This document shows, in pieces, positions 42,221 to 52,903 of a stretch of DNA of 64,000 nucleotides (positions are counted from its first letter, which is position 1; every line of letters starts with the position of its first letter). A program made the translations under genes and the position numbers. The stretch covers positions 1,302,001-1,366,000 of the forward strand of contig CBDEGI010000004.1 in assembly GCA_965237575.1 (NCBI GenBank). The letters are read 5' to 3'. Source of the stretch: JAKZVK01 sp965237575. GTDB taxonomy: Bacteria; Acidobacteriota; Terriglobia; Bryobacterales; UBA6623. Below the pieces are notes generated by a model. That model did not search any database, was not told the origin of the DNA, and saw nothing but the letters and a program-made list of their open reading frames with translations.

Positions 42221-42542
42221 GCCTGATTTTGTTTAATCCTCGAAGCGGCCCCGCGATCACAGATTCAGCGTCCTGAACTCGTGCGCGGGATGTGCCGTTG
42301 TCTAGCCTTGGAGATGAGCCCAGGCTACCGGTACACCGCGATGCGAGGCAGTTCCCAGTCCGCAAAGCGGACGAAGGATTTCAGCCCAGATTGTGGACAA
42401 CCCTCCGACTACGACCAGCGACGAACCAACGATAAGAGTGCGGCCGTCCGGGTTTTGGACGGCTGCACCCTGGGTATCGAAACCCTAGCGGCGGAAACCC
42501 TGGAAGGGCGTGGGACCCGCTCCGGCCGGGCGCGCTGAATCG
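42221..42542. other. Intergenic stretch, nothing recognised
   Basis: About 320 bases between two minus-strand genes. I see no gene, repeat or RNA. A promoter for acpH is expected near 42230-42300. Confidence 0.4.
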
Positions 42543-43061
42543 TCAGGCTTGTTTCTCGGCAAGGTCGCCGATCACCGGCAACTTGTACCACTCGCCTTGA
42601 TAGGCTTTTAGCACCGCGATGATCCACAACACGAAGAGCCCAAGCCAGATGATGGGGAACAAGAGAGTCGCTATGATCGCGCCGAGGACAGGTACGAACG
42701 CAAGGATAGCCGCGAGAATCATTGCTGCGATCCACAGGGCAAACGCCGCTAGGCACAAGAAGATCATCTGGAACGCGTGGAAGCGCACGAACTTGATGTT
42801 CTTGTACGGTTCGATAATCAAGAAGATGATCGCAGGGACCAAGGTCACATAGGCCAGCGCCCCCATCATGTTGTCCTGAGAACCCGAGGCAGCCGCGGCT
42901 GCCGGAGGGGGCTGCGCCGCACCCGCACCCGACGATGTGGGGGGCGAACCTGTGGATTCGGCGGCCGGTGGCGCCGCTGCGTCAACCTCGGCAGCGGCTC
43001 CGCATTGCGGGCAAAAACTGGCGCCGCCAACATCGGCGCCACACTGTGAGCAGAAGGGCAT
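42543..43061 (-). CDS. Zinc-ribbon plus DUF4870-type membrane protein
   Basis: The 172-residue protein opens with a double zinc ribbon (FCSQCGADVGGASFCPQCGA). A proline/alanine/serine linker follows, then about three membrane helices with the DUF4870-type LIIEPYKNIKFVRFHAFQMI segment. Function unknown; such proteins are common in soil bacteria. ATG 43061 has GAGGAATAGGA upstream. Confidence 0.88.
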   Translation of the reverse strand: MPFCSQCGADVGGASFCPQCGAAAEVDAAAPPAAESTGSPPTSSGAGAAQPPPAAAAASGSQDNMMGALAYVTLVPAIIFLIIEPYKNIKFVRFHAFQMIFLCLAAFALWIAAMILAAILAFVPVLGAIIATLLFPIIWLGLFVLWIIAVLKAYQGEWYKLPVIGDLAEKQA

Positions 43062-43412
43062 GGGATCCTATTCCTCCGTGAGAATGGCAACCGGGCCGCT
43101 CAACCGAAGAGCCAGGCCCGTGTCGCGGCAATAGTATAGCAATCCATCTCGCAACACGCGCCACTCCTCGAACCGGAGCTTCAAACGGCATGTGGGGGCA
43201 CGGCATGCCGTGTCCGCTTCCGACAACGCAACCCATAGGTTGAGGTCCCGGAGCCGATCGCGGGATACTCGCCCAGCCTCCCCTCGGCCGTCACCCGTCT
43301 TCCGAGCAACGAAACGCGGTACCGGAGCATCTTCGCCACTCCCCACCGGTTGTGGCCGAATGAGTCACCACCGTGTCAGAAGGCGTCAGCCCACCATCCG
43401 AGTCCACCTTAA
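43062..43412. other. Divergent intergenic region with a palindromic repeat
   Basis: About 350 bases between the divergent zinc-ribbon and matrixin operons, so two promoters are expected. It contains palindromic repeat copy 6 at 43191-43216. No other feature seen. Confidence 0.4.
43191..43216 (+). repeat. Palindromic repeat, copy 6 (diverged)
   Basis: TGTGG then the palindromic core with one change (CCGTGTCC for CCGTGCCC). Confidence 0.8.
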
Positions 43413-43469
43413 GTGTCAATGATAGAATGGGTTAGGATTGGCAGTCGGCTTGCCTCCGGTCTTTCCGTC

Positions 43470-44027
43470 ATGCGCCCGAGATACGGTATGGTCTGCCTGA
43501 TCGCCCTGGGGATGGGCGCGGCCCTGGCATCCGCCGCCACCCTCGAGCAGATGTCGCTCGACGACCTCGTCGAGAAGTCCACAGCCGTTGTGCGCGGCCG
43601 GGCGGGTGGCCGGCGCGCCACCCAGGCCGGCGCACTGATCTATACCCTGACTGTGTTTGATGTCGCCGAGCAGTGGAAAGGCGAGCCTCTCGGGCGCACC
43701 GAGGTGGCTCTGCCCGGCGGACAGGTGGGCGGGCTCAGCCAGCGCTTCGGCGTGGTGCCGGAACTCGAGAGCGGCAACGAGTACGTGCTCTTCCTCTGGC
43801 GCGGGCCCAGCGGCCGGACGCAGATTACCGGCTTGAGCCAGGGTCTGTTCGAAGTCGAGCGCCGTCAGAATGGCGAGATCCTGGTCCGCCGCAAGCCCAA
43901 CACCGACCTGGTGCTGCAGCCCGGTAGCAGCACCTCGGCGCCGAACAGCGGCATCACGATGCCGCTCGATCAGTTGGCGATGCAAGTGCGGGCGATCCTG
44001 CAAAGGCGGGGGACGCCGGTTCCGTGA
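43470..44027 (+). CDS. Secreted protein of unknown function, partner of the matrixin
   Basis: The 185-residue product has a signal peptide (MVCLIALGMGAALASAA) followed by LEQMSLDDLVEKSTAVVRGR, which begins a beta-rich domain with VFDVAEQWKGEPLGRTEVAL and ELESGNEYVLFLWRG. I recognise no named family. ATG 43470 is preferred because it starts the signal peptide; a GTG at 43413 and an ATG at 43419 are in frame upstream. Its TGA overlaps the GTG of the matrixin gene, so the two are translated together and probably work together outside the cell. Confidence 0.8.
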   Translation: MRPRYGMVCLIALGMGAALASAATLEQMSLDDLVEKSTAVVRGRAGGRRATQAGALIYTLTVFDVAEQWKGEPLGRTEVALPGGQVGGLSQRFGVVPELESGNEYVLFLWRGPSGRTQITGLSQGLFEVERRQNGEILVRRKPNTDLVLQPGSSTSAPNSGITMPLDQLAMQVRAILQRRGTPVP

Positions 44028-46789
44028 GACGGACGTTGAAGCCGAGGTTGAAGCCGAGGTTCGGTATCGCCGCCTTGCTCGCTGTTTTCGCCGCGGGGGG
44101 ACTGCCGGGCTACCACCACTTCCTGCACTACCCGCCCGGAGACGGATCCGACCCCGCGGCGCCGGTCGTCGAGAAGTTCGATCTCACGGCGCTGACGGAT
44201 CACACGGTTTTCTTCTTCGTTTCGAGCACCCGTCCGCGGACCGTCGCCAACGACAGCTACGAGGCGATGGTCAGCCAGATTCGCCAGGCCCTCTCGGTCT
44301 GGGACTCGGTGCCGACCTCCGCGTTGCGTGTCGCCTTCGGTGGTGTCAGCGACACGCCGCTGCCGGGCGCCGCCCCGGCGGGCGAAATTATCTTTGCCGA
44401 GCTTCCCCCCGGCGTGATCGGCCTGGGAGGCCCCGTCACCCGCGCGGATCCGCGCGACGGGGCCATGCCCATTCTGCGCTCGCAGGTAATCCTGTCGAAC
44501 GACCTGACCACGGGCAGCCGTCCGCGGCCCAGTTTCTCGGAGATCTTCTTCACCAGCTTGGTTCACGAAATCGGACATGCGCTCGGCTTGCAACACACCC
44601 TGACCAGTTCGGTGATGAGCACCGACGTCACCCGCTCCACCACCCGCGCCCTGCCGCTGGCCCTCGACGACGCGGCTGGGCTTTCGGCGCTCTACCCGAA
44701 CCAGAATTTCCTCGACCTTTTTGGAAGCCTTTCCGGGCAAGTACTGATGGCTTCCGGCGCGCCGGTGCACATGGCGTCCGTCGTGGCGGTTAGCTCCGAC
44801 GGCAGTGTGGTCAGCGCTCTGACCACGCCCGACGGGACCTATCGCATCGAAGGGTTGGCGCCGGGCGAGTGGTTAGTCTACGTCCATCCGCTGCCGCCCG
44901 CAACCCAGGACGGCCTTGGGCCGGCCAACATCGTCTTGCCGACGGACGGGACCGACCGCGTGATCCCGGCGAGCGGCCCCTTTCGAACCGTCTTCCACGG
45001 CGGCGCCAATCGTCCTGAGGAATCGACGCCGCTAAAAGTGGCAGCGGGCGTCGATCGCGGCGAAGTCGACTTCCGTGTCGACCCCATCCGGGCCTCCAGG
45101 CTGTTCAACGTTACAACCTTCAGCTTTCCGGGCAACGGAGCCGCCGGCGTGCACCCGGCTTTTCTGGATGTGAACCGGCTCAGCCCGTTCATTCTGGCAA
45201 CGGGTCCGAGTCTGATCCAGAACCTGCAGGCGGTGTCGCTCGAAGTGCTCGGCGGCGACGTCACGGTCAGGCCCCCGGCCGTTTACCCCTTCGATGCGCG
45301 CTTCGCGATGATCCGCTTCGGGTCCACATTGTTCAGCCCCTTGACGCCGAAGCACCTGCTATTTCGCTTGGGCAACGACATCTACATCCTGCCAAGCGCG
45401 GTCCGATTCACCGCGCAACCGGCGCCGGTGATTTACTGGATCACGCCGACAGTCGGACCGGATGGCCAATTGCTGTGGCGCGTTCGCGGGGCGAACTTCG
45501 AGCCGCGCTCCACGGTTTACTTCGACGGCCTCCCGGCGCAGGCCGTAGGTTTCGACCCCTTGCTCAGTGAGATCTGGATCCGCCCGCCGGAAGGGCCGTC
45601 GGGCCGCGCGGCGGTGGTCACCGTCTACAACTCCGACGGACAAAGCTCCGCCTTCACATTACCGGACGGCAATATTCTCTTCCCGTTTCCCAGCAGCATC
45701 GCCCCGGTGATCGAGATCTCTCCGCCATCAAGCCGACCGGGACGCGACCTGATCGTTTCTCTCAAGGGGGTCAACACCAACTTTGTCCCCGGAGAAACCG
45801 CGGTTGGCTTCGGTACCAGCGACATCGTCGTGCGGGAAGTGCACATCGTCAGCCCGACGCGACTCGACGTCGTGGTGACGGTCCGGCCAGAGGCCGCGCC
45901 GGGTCCCTATGTGCTCAGCGTCATTCGAGGCTTGGAAGTGATCGCGTTACGCGATGCGTTTCGCGTGGAAGAGGAAGCTGCCGAAACCGAAGTCCGGCCG
46001 ACTGTGCGCTTCCGTAGCCTCCTCAACAGCGCGAGCATGCGCCCGGAGATCTCTCCGGGCGTGTTGGCTACGCTCATCGGCGCGCATCTGACCGGCGGCA
46101 CAACGGCGGTCAAGGCGGACCCTCCTCTTGTGACGCTGAACGGCCAAGCCTGCCGAATCCTGAGTGCCGCCCCCGGCCGCATCAACCTTCAGGTGCCGTT
46201 GTCGTTGGACCTCGGTCCCGCGGTGCTGGAGGTCGAGAACGAGCTCGGCAGAAGCGACCCGATGCTGGTCGACATCCAGCGTGCTTCTCCCGGTCTCTTC
46301 GGCGTTTTTGACACCGCCGGCGACGCGATCAGCGAGAGGAACCCGGCGATTCCGGGGCGACGACTGGTCTTGACGGCGACGGGGCTGGGCCGTCTGGCGA
46401 CCCTGGCGCCGGACACCGCGGCCGCCGTCAGTCCTGCGAATCGCCCGCCCTTGATCTTGTTAGGCGGGCAACGTATCCAGCCGTCTTCGGTTCGCCCGGC
46501 GGGCAACTTCCCGGGGCTCTATGAAATCAGCTTCACGTTGCCGGCCTTTTCGACCTCCCTGTCACAGGAAGTATCGCTACTGGCCGAGGGACGGCGCAGC
46601 AACGCGCTTCGCCTCGAGGTGCGCCGCCCCAACCAGCCACCCGACAACCCCGCCGACCCAAATAGTTTGGCCAACCCAAATGGCCCCGATGGCCCGGACA
46701 AGCCGGATACTCCCGACACTTCTAGCCCGACGAAGCCGACAGACCCGTCGATTCGATCAAGGAACGCGACCGCTCGTCCCAGCGGCTAA
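44024..46789 (+). CDS. Secreted matrixin-type metalloprotease with TIG and Solibacter C-terminal domains
   Basis: The 921-residue protein has an N-terminal signal (FGIAALLAVFAAGGLPG). The protease domain has VHEIGHALGLQHTLTSSVMS near residue 180-200, the HExxHxxGxxH zinc motif plus the Met-turn of M10/matrixins. A carboxypeptidase-regulatory-like repeat follows (TTPDGTYRIEGLAPGEWLVY). Two TIG/IPT-like beta domains (about 465-650) and a TIGR03437-type Solibacter domain (about 660-870, SLLNSASMRPEISPGVLATL and LNGQACRILSAAPGRINLQV) come next. It ends in a Pro/Asn/Asp-rich tail. It starts at GTG 44024, overlapping the upstream stop. It should be a cell-surface or secreted protease. Confidence 0.9.
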   Translation: MRRTLKPRLKPRFGIAALLAVFAAGGLPGYHHFLHYPPGDGSDPAAPVVEKFDLTALTDHTVFFFVSSTRPRTVANDSYEAMVSQIRQALSVWDSVPTSALRVAFGGVSDTPLPGAAPAGEIIFAELPPGVIGLGGPVTRADPRDGAMPILRSQVILSNDLTTGSRPRPSFSEIFFTSLVHEIGHALGLQHTLTSSVMSTDVTRSTTRALPLALDDAAGLSALYPNQNFLDLFGSLSGQVLMASGAPVHMASVVAVSSDGSVVSALTTPDGTYRIEGLAPGEWLVYVHPLPPATQDGLGPANIVLPTDGTDRVIPASGPFRTVFHGGANRPEESTPLKVAAGVDRGEVDFRVDPIRASRLFNVTTFSFPGNGAAGVHPAFLDVNRLSPFILATGPSLIQNLQAVSLEVLGGDVTVRPPAVYPFDARFAMIRFGSTLFSPLTPKHLLFRLGNDIYILPSAVRFTAQPAPVIYWITPTVGPDGQLLWRVRGANFEPRSTVYFDGLPAQAVGFDPLLSEIWIRPPEGPSGRAAVVTVYNSDGQSSAFTLPDGNILFPFPSSIAPVIEISPPSSRPGRDLIVSLKGVNTNFVPGETAVGFGTSDIVVREVHIVSPTRLDVVVTVRPEAAPGPYVLSVIRGLEVIALRDAFRVEEEAAETEVRPTVRFRSLLNSASMRPEISPGVLATLIGAHLTGGTTAVKADPPLVTLNGQACRILSAAPGRINLQVPLSLDLGPAVLEVENELGRSDPMLVDIQRASPGLFGVFDTAGDAISERNPAIPGRRLVLTATGLGRLATLAPDTAAAVSPANRPPLILLGGQRIQPSSVRPAGNFPGLYEISFTLPAFSTSLSQEVSLLAEGRRSNALRLEVRRPNQPPDNPADPNSLANPNGPDGPDKPDTPDTSSPTKPTDPSIRSRNATARPSG

Positions 46790-46997
46790 GGCCGTCTCGG
46801 TAGCGCTCGTCTCGTCTGTTCGCACACCAACTGGAGTTGCCGCCCGGCGAGGGTGCTTCGGGATGACGGCGTTACAACTCCTACAATCGCCCGCCTCGGT
46901 ATCCCTCCGGATTCCTTCGCGGTAAGCTGAAGGCAGCCGCTCGCGTAGCGGGGCGTCTCTGCAGCCGATCTTCGACCGACAGGTCCGTGAGCCCCTG

Positions 46998-48299
46998 ATG
47001 GCAACACTTCCGGATGTCCGTCCTCTCCCGGTTCAACTGAATCTCAACGTCCGCGGGCTCAAAGCTTCCGCCACGCTCGCGATCAACGAACGGTCCGATC
47101 AACTCCGCGAGCAGGGCCGAACGGTGTACAAGCTCGGCCTCGGGCAATCGCCGTTCCCGGTGGTGCCGCCGGTTGTCGAGGCGCTACGGTCCAACGCCTT
47201 TCGCAAGGACTATCTCGAAGTCAAGGGGCTCAAAGAGCTGCGCGAGGCGGTGGCAGGCTACTACTGCCGGCGGGTCAACGCTTGCTACACCGGTGATCAT
47301 GTGCTCATCGGTCCCGGATCGAAGGAGTTGATGTTTCTATTGCAGCTCGTCTACTACGGCGACCTGCTCATCCCCACGCCGACGTGGGTCTCGTACGCGC
47401 CGCAGGCCCACATCATCGGCCGCCACGTCTCGTGGCTGCAGACGCGAGAAGAGAACGCCTGGAAGCTGACACCCGACGAGCTCGAGCGCGCTTGCGGCGA
47501 GGACCTTGGACGCCCGCGCATCATGATCCTCAACTATCCGGCCAACCCGACCGGCGGAACGTACTCGGGCGAAGAGCTGGAGGCGCTGGCGATGATCGCG
47601 CGCGAGCACGGCGTAATCCTACTGTCGGACGAGATCTACGGCGAGTTGCACCATCAAGGCCGCCACATCTCCATCGCCCGCTTCTATCCGGAGGGGACGA
47701 TCATCAGCGGCGGCCTGAGCAAGTGGTGTGGGGCGGGAGGCTGGCGCCTTGGGACGTTCGTCTTTCCGCCGGGTCTCGACTGGCTGCTCGAAGCCATGGC
47801 CAACGTGGCGAGTGAGACCTATACCTCGACTTCGGCGCCGATTCAATACGCGGCGGTGCGGGCTTTCGCCGGTGGTAGCGAGATCGAAACCTACCTGGCG
47901 CATTCGCGACGCATCCTAGCGGCGTTGGGAACGCGGCTTCACCAGCAGTTGCGGGAAGCGGGTGTCTCCGTGATCGAGCCGCGGGGAGCGTTCTATTTGT
48001 TCCCGAGTTTCACCCCTGGCGCCGAGCGCCTGCGGGCGCGCGGGATCACGACTAGCAGGCAGCTTTGCGAGACGCTGCTCGAAGAAACCGGCGTTGCGAT
48101 TTTGCCGGGCAGCCACTTCGGCCGCCCGGACGAAGAGCTGACGGCACGGCTGGCCTATGTGGACTTCGACGGCCCGCAGGCGCTGGCCGCATCAGAGGGC
48201 ATCTCGCTCGATGAACCGCTCAACGGGGAGTTCCTGGAAGCGTACTGCGGGGGCGTGCTTGCGGCGATCGACAAGATCTGCGAGTGGTATCAGGGCTAG
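46998..48299 (+). CDS. Class I/II PLP-dependent aminotransferase
   Basis: The 433-residue protein is a fold-type I aminotransferase: LNYPANPTGGTYSGEELEAL, ILLSDEIYGELHHQG with the cofactor aspartate and tyrosine, and the lysine in ISGGLSKWCGAGGWRLG. FIELD-type substrate residues cannot be assigned. It probably transaminates an amino acid with 2-oxoglutarate in the cytoplasm. ATG 46998 has only a weak GTGAG upstream. It is convergent with the cytochrome gene, three bases away. Confidence 0.9.
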   Translation: MATLPDVRPLPVQLNLNVRGLKASATLAINERSDQLREQGRTVYKLGLGQSPFPVVPPVVEALRSNAFRKDYLEVKGLKELREAVAGYYCRRVNACYTGDHVLIGPGSKELMFLLQLVYYGDLLIPTPTWVSYAPQAHIIGRHVSWLQTREENAWKLTPDELERACGEDLGRPRIMILNYPANPTGGTYSGEELEALAMIAREHGVILLSDEIYGELHHQGRHISIARFYPEGTIISGGLSKWCGAGGWRLGTFVFPPGLDWLLEAMANVASETYTSTSAPIQYAAVRAFAGGSEIETYLAHSRRILAALGTRLHQQLREAGVSVIEPRGAFYLFPSFTPGAERLRARGITTSRQLCETLLEETGVAILPGSHFGRPDEELTARLAYVDFDGPQALAASEGISLDEPLNGEFLEAYCGGVLAAIDKICEWYQG

Positions 48300-48302
48300 G
48301 CC

Positions 48303-48728
48303 CTACTTGTTCTTTTTCTTCTTGTCTTCTTTGTAGACCTTGTGGCAGGAGCGGCAGCCGCTGCCGACGCCGCCCATCCCGGCGCGAAAGGCATCGGCGT
48401 CTTTCGCCTTGGCCGCGGCCGTGGCCTGGATGGCACCGGCGATCACTTTGTTCGCTCCGCTGGTCCACGGCTCGTCCTTGACGCGGGCGCCCATAAGCAG
48501 CAACTGGCTCGACTCGCCGAGGATCGATACGTGCTCGCGGGCATGCTTCCAGTCGTCATCCGACTGCGGCCCGCCCGCTTTCATCATCTCCGAAAGCACT
48601 TTCATGCTGGGGCCCTGCACGACTTCCATGATGTCGTGGACCGAGGCGACCTCTTCGTACTTGTGGTTGGCGTAGACCAAACCGCTCAGCGTCAGAGCGA
48701 GAACGATAAACAATGAGGCTTTCTTCAT
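48303..48728 (-). CDS. Cytochrome c' (class II) family protein
   Basis: The 141-residue product has a signal peptide (ASLFIVLALTLSGLVYA) and a single C-terminal haem site GCRSCHK (CxxCH) near residue 125, as in four-helix class II cytochromes c'. The final KEDKKKKNK tail is very basic. It would be periplasmic; class II cytochromes bind gases or accept electrons. ATG 48728 begins the signal peptide. Confidence 0.85.
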   Translation of the reverse strand: MKKASLFIVLALTLSGLVYANHKYEEVASVHDIMEVVQGPSMKVLSEMMKAGGPQSDDDWKHAREHVSILGESSQLLLMGARVKDEPWTSGANKVIAGAIQATAAAKAKDADAFRAGMGGVGSGCRSCHKVYKEDKKKKNK

Positions 48729-49165
48729 GACTACTTGATGTCTCCTAAGAAAAGGGGTAGCCCACAGGTGCGTCGCAAGCAATAGCACGGACCGAGAATT
48801 GGTCATATGGGGTATCCACTTGACTCAGGTAGCCCCTAGGCGTTGTGGTTTGGTCGATCCATGGACGCCAGCACACTGCACCCAGAATGCACCCTGGGGC
48901 GCCAGACGCCGGTCTGCAGGCAATTGGGCCACGAGGCTGCGTTTCGGGGCCGATCAAGGATTACGCACGCGCCATGGCCATCGCAGGCTTGGAAACGTGG
49001 TGCTATCGGCAAGCCTTTCCGGGGGCCGCCAATGGCCAACCACAGTATGTTGTGGTCACCTGAGTCAAATGGATACCCCACTATTGGTCATTATAACCGA
49101 GGCACGCTCCCGCTCTGCGGCCGGTACGAGTGCCGCGTGCTGACCCTACCTCTACAAGGGCGTCG
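48729..49165. other. Intergenic region with a MITE copy
   Basis: The gap between thrS and the cytochrome gene consists mostly of the MITE at 48809-49079. The flanks hold no gene. A cytochrome promoter may lie in 48740-48800. Confidence 0.4.
48809..49079. mobile_element. MITE-like element, 271 bp, third copy
   Basis: Same terminal repeats as the copy in the NACHT gene, from which it differs by one G. A perfect 9-base direct repeat ATTGGTCAT lies at 48798-48806 and 49083-49091. It has no coding capacity. The near identity of two copies indicates recent movement. Confidence 0.92.
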
Positions 49166-51106
<1,941 letters not shown>

Positions 51107-51207
51107 GAGAATGACTCCAACGGGCACGGGCGACGCAACGCGTCGGGCTCAACGCCAAGAGGGTCACTCGAGGCCGCGCGTGTTTTTCCCGGCATCAGGC
51201 CTGCCCC

Positions 51208-51567
51208 TCAGGTCTTGGCGGATTCGGTAGACTTCGACGTTTTCGACTTTGAATCGGAGTTGCTATCGCTCTTGCTCTCGGACTTCGAGGACTTCTCAGA
51301 CTTGTCGGACGTCTCGGACTTGGCTTCGGTCTTCTTCGAGTCCTTCTTGCCCTCGTCCTTCTTGCCCTCATCGCCGTCGGACTTGCCCTTGCGGGCGTAG
51401 TCGGTCACATACCAGCCGGTTCCCTTGAACTGAATGGCCGGCGCGGAAAGCAATTTCTTGAGGGCTCCCCCGCACTCCTCACACACCGTTTGGAGGGCGT
51501 CGGAAAACTTCTGGATGACCTCGAAGCGCTTCTTGCACGCCTGGCATTCGTACTCATACAAAGGCAT
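51208..51567 (-). CDS. FmdB-type zinc-ribbon protein with charged tail
   Basis: The first 60 residues are the FmdB/CxxC_CxxC_SSSS zinc ribbon: MPLYEYECQACKKRFEVIQK and TVCEECGGALKKLLSAPAIQ, then FKGTGWYVTDYARKG. The remaining 55 residues are a Lys/Ser/Glu/Asp/Thr repeat (KSDSNSDSKSKTSKSTES) of very low complexity, longer than usual. Function unknown; the family is linked to regulation or RNA/DNA binding only by its fold. It lies 101 bases upstream of thrS on the same strand. Confidence 0.9.
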   Translation of the reverse strand: MPLYEYECQACKKRFEVIQKFSDALQTVCEECGGALKKLLSAPAIQFKGTGWYVTDYARKGKSDGDEGKKDEGKKDSKKTEAKSETSDKSEKSSKSESKSDSNSDSKSKTSKSTESAKT

Positions 51568-51696
51568 AGAGCAAACCCATGCGGCGCATCCCGCGCAAGG
51601 CGGAATCGCAAGCCGGTCCCAATCGCATCTTGAAACAAAACCCCGGACGGAAGCCCGAAGTCGTTCGAAATCCCCGCCACTCCGTATGTCCGCCCC

Positions 51697-52364
51697 TCAG
51701 TATATCAAGGGGTTGTTGGCTTCCTGCTCGCGGTGGTGGCCAGGCGCACCGTCGGTAAGCCAAGCGAGGTTAAACCGCGCCAGCAGGAACTTGGAGTATT
51801 TGTCGGCTTCGTACAGGCACAACGCGGTCCCATCAGACGCTACGGCCAGATCTGAGTAAGCCGCCGATCCCTCGTGCAGCATCTTCGCCACCGGCCAGGT
51901 GCGGCACTCGTCGTAACTCATGCGCACGGTGAGTTGGGCGCGCTGGGTTTGGCTGGAGGGATGGGCGAGTAGGACGCGGTTCTTGCCGTCCGCGTCGGCG
52001 CCCGTGTAGCGCACCACGCTTCCCTGCACGGACGGCTCGGGCAGCCCCGCGTCGAACTCGACCTTCGACCAGGTCTCGCCGCCGTCTTCACTCCAGGCGT
52101 AGGCGCGCATGTGCTTTTGTTGGCGGCTGCGCATGTTCATGTAGATGCGTCCGCCCTCGGTCTCGACGGACATCGACTCGTCGGAGAGGTCCATGTCGAG
52201 CGGCTCGCTGCGCTTCCAGGTCTCGCCGTGGTCGTCGCTGTACATCGAGTAGGAGAACTGCACTTTGCCCCAGTTGGCCGGCCGCCAGGTCTTCGGTCCG
52301 GGGGAGAGGTCGCCCCAGCTCGAGACCAGCAGGCGTCCCGTCGAGAGCTGGATGCCGTGCCCCC
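51697..52364 (-). CDS. Sialidase, C-terminal part after frameshift
   Basis: This frame continues the propeller of the upstream lipoprotein: HGIQLSTGRLLVSSWGDLSP, then Asp-boxes YSDDHGETWKR and WSEDGGETWSK, and VLLAHPSSQTQRAQLTVRMS. It ends at 51697. The two parts join at a C5/G5 run at 52360-52364, where removing one base gives GPGHGIQL in one frame. The frame is open to 52560 but upstream of the run it does not match the family. A single base decides whether this is one working enzyme. Confidence 0.75.
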
Positions 52365-52903
52365 GGCCCTGAGCCGAAGTAGCTCCAGCTCGGGTCGGTC
52401 GCCTGCTCGGTAATCTCGCGCGGCTCGGCCCAGGTGGCTCCGTCGTCGGCGCTTCTCGTGACGAACATGCGCTGATTGTTCTTGCAGAAGACGAAGATGA
52501 TTTCGCCCGTTTCGTGGTCAACGATCGGGGTGGGTTGATTGACTGACAGGTCGCCGTCATCGAAGAGCACCTCGAGGTCGCCCCAGGTCCGCCCGTGATC
52601 GGTGCTCCGTTTCAGAACCAGGTTGATGTCGGCATCATCGGCGCAGCGGTCGACGCGTCCTTCGGCGAAGGCGAGTACGCTTCCCCCCGGGCTGACGACG
52701 AGCGCCGGAATGCGGAAGCAGGCGTAGCCAGCCTCGCCCGCGCAGAAGACGGTGATCTTCTCGAGGAGAGGCTCGGCAGGCTCAGAGGTTGGCGTCTGCG
52801 TGGGCCCGCATGCTGCGAGCCAGACCACGACCACGCCGAGCAGCAAACACGCAAGCTTGGTCACGCGGCAGGTGATCCCTACAAACCGTTGAATCCGCAT
52901 CAT
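52088..52903 (-). CDS. Lipoprotein exo-alpha-sialidase, N-terminal part
   Basis: It starts with a lipoprotein signal (LLLGVVVVWLAACG) and then has the sialidase FRIP motif (ACFRIPALVVSPGGS), AFAEGRVDRCADDADINLVL and Asp-boxes RSTDHGRTWGD and RSADDGATWAE. The enzyme would release sialic or related nonulosonic acids from glycans at the cell surface. The matching sequence stops at SYFGSGPG near 52365 because of a one-base shift in a G5 run. Residues after that in this frame are unrelated. ATG 52903 is the first of two adjacent methionines. Confidence 0.78.
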   Translation of the reverse strand: MMRIQRFVGITCRVTKLACLLLGVVVVWLAACGPTQTPTSEPAEPLLEKITVFCAGEAGYACFRIPALVVSPGGSVLAFAEGRVDRCADDADINLVLKRSTDHGRTWGDLEVLFDDGDLSVNQPTPIVDHETGEIIFVFCKNNQRMFVTRSADDGATWAEPREITEQATDPSWSYFGSGPGARHPALDGTPAGLELGRPLPRTEDLAAGQLGQSAVLLLDVQRRPRRDLEAQRAARHGPLRRVDVRRDRGRTHLHEHAQPPTKAHARLRLE

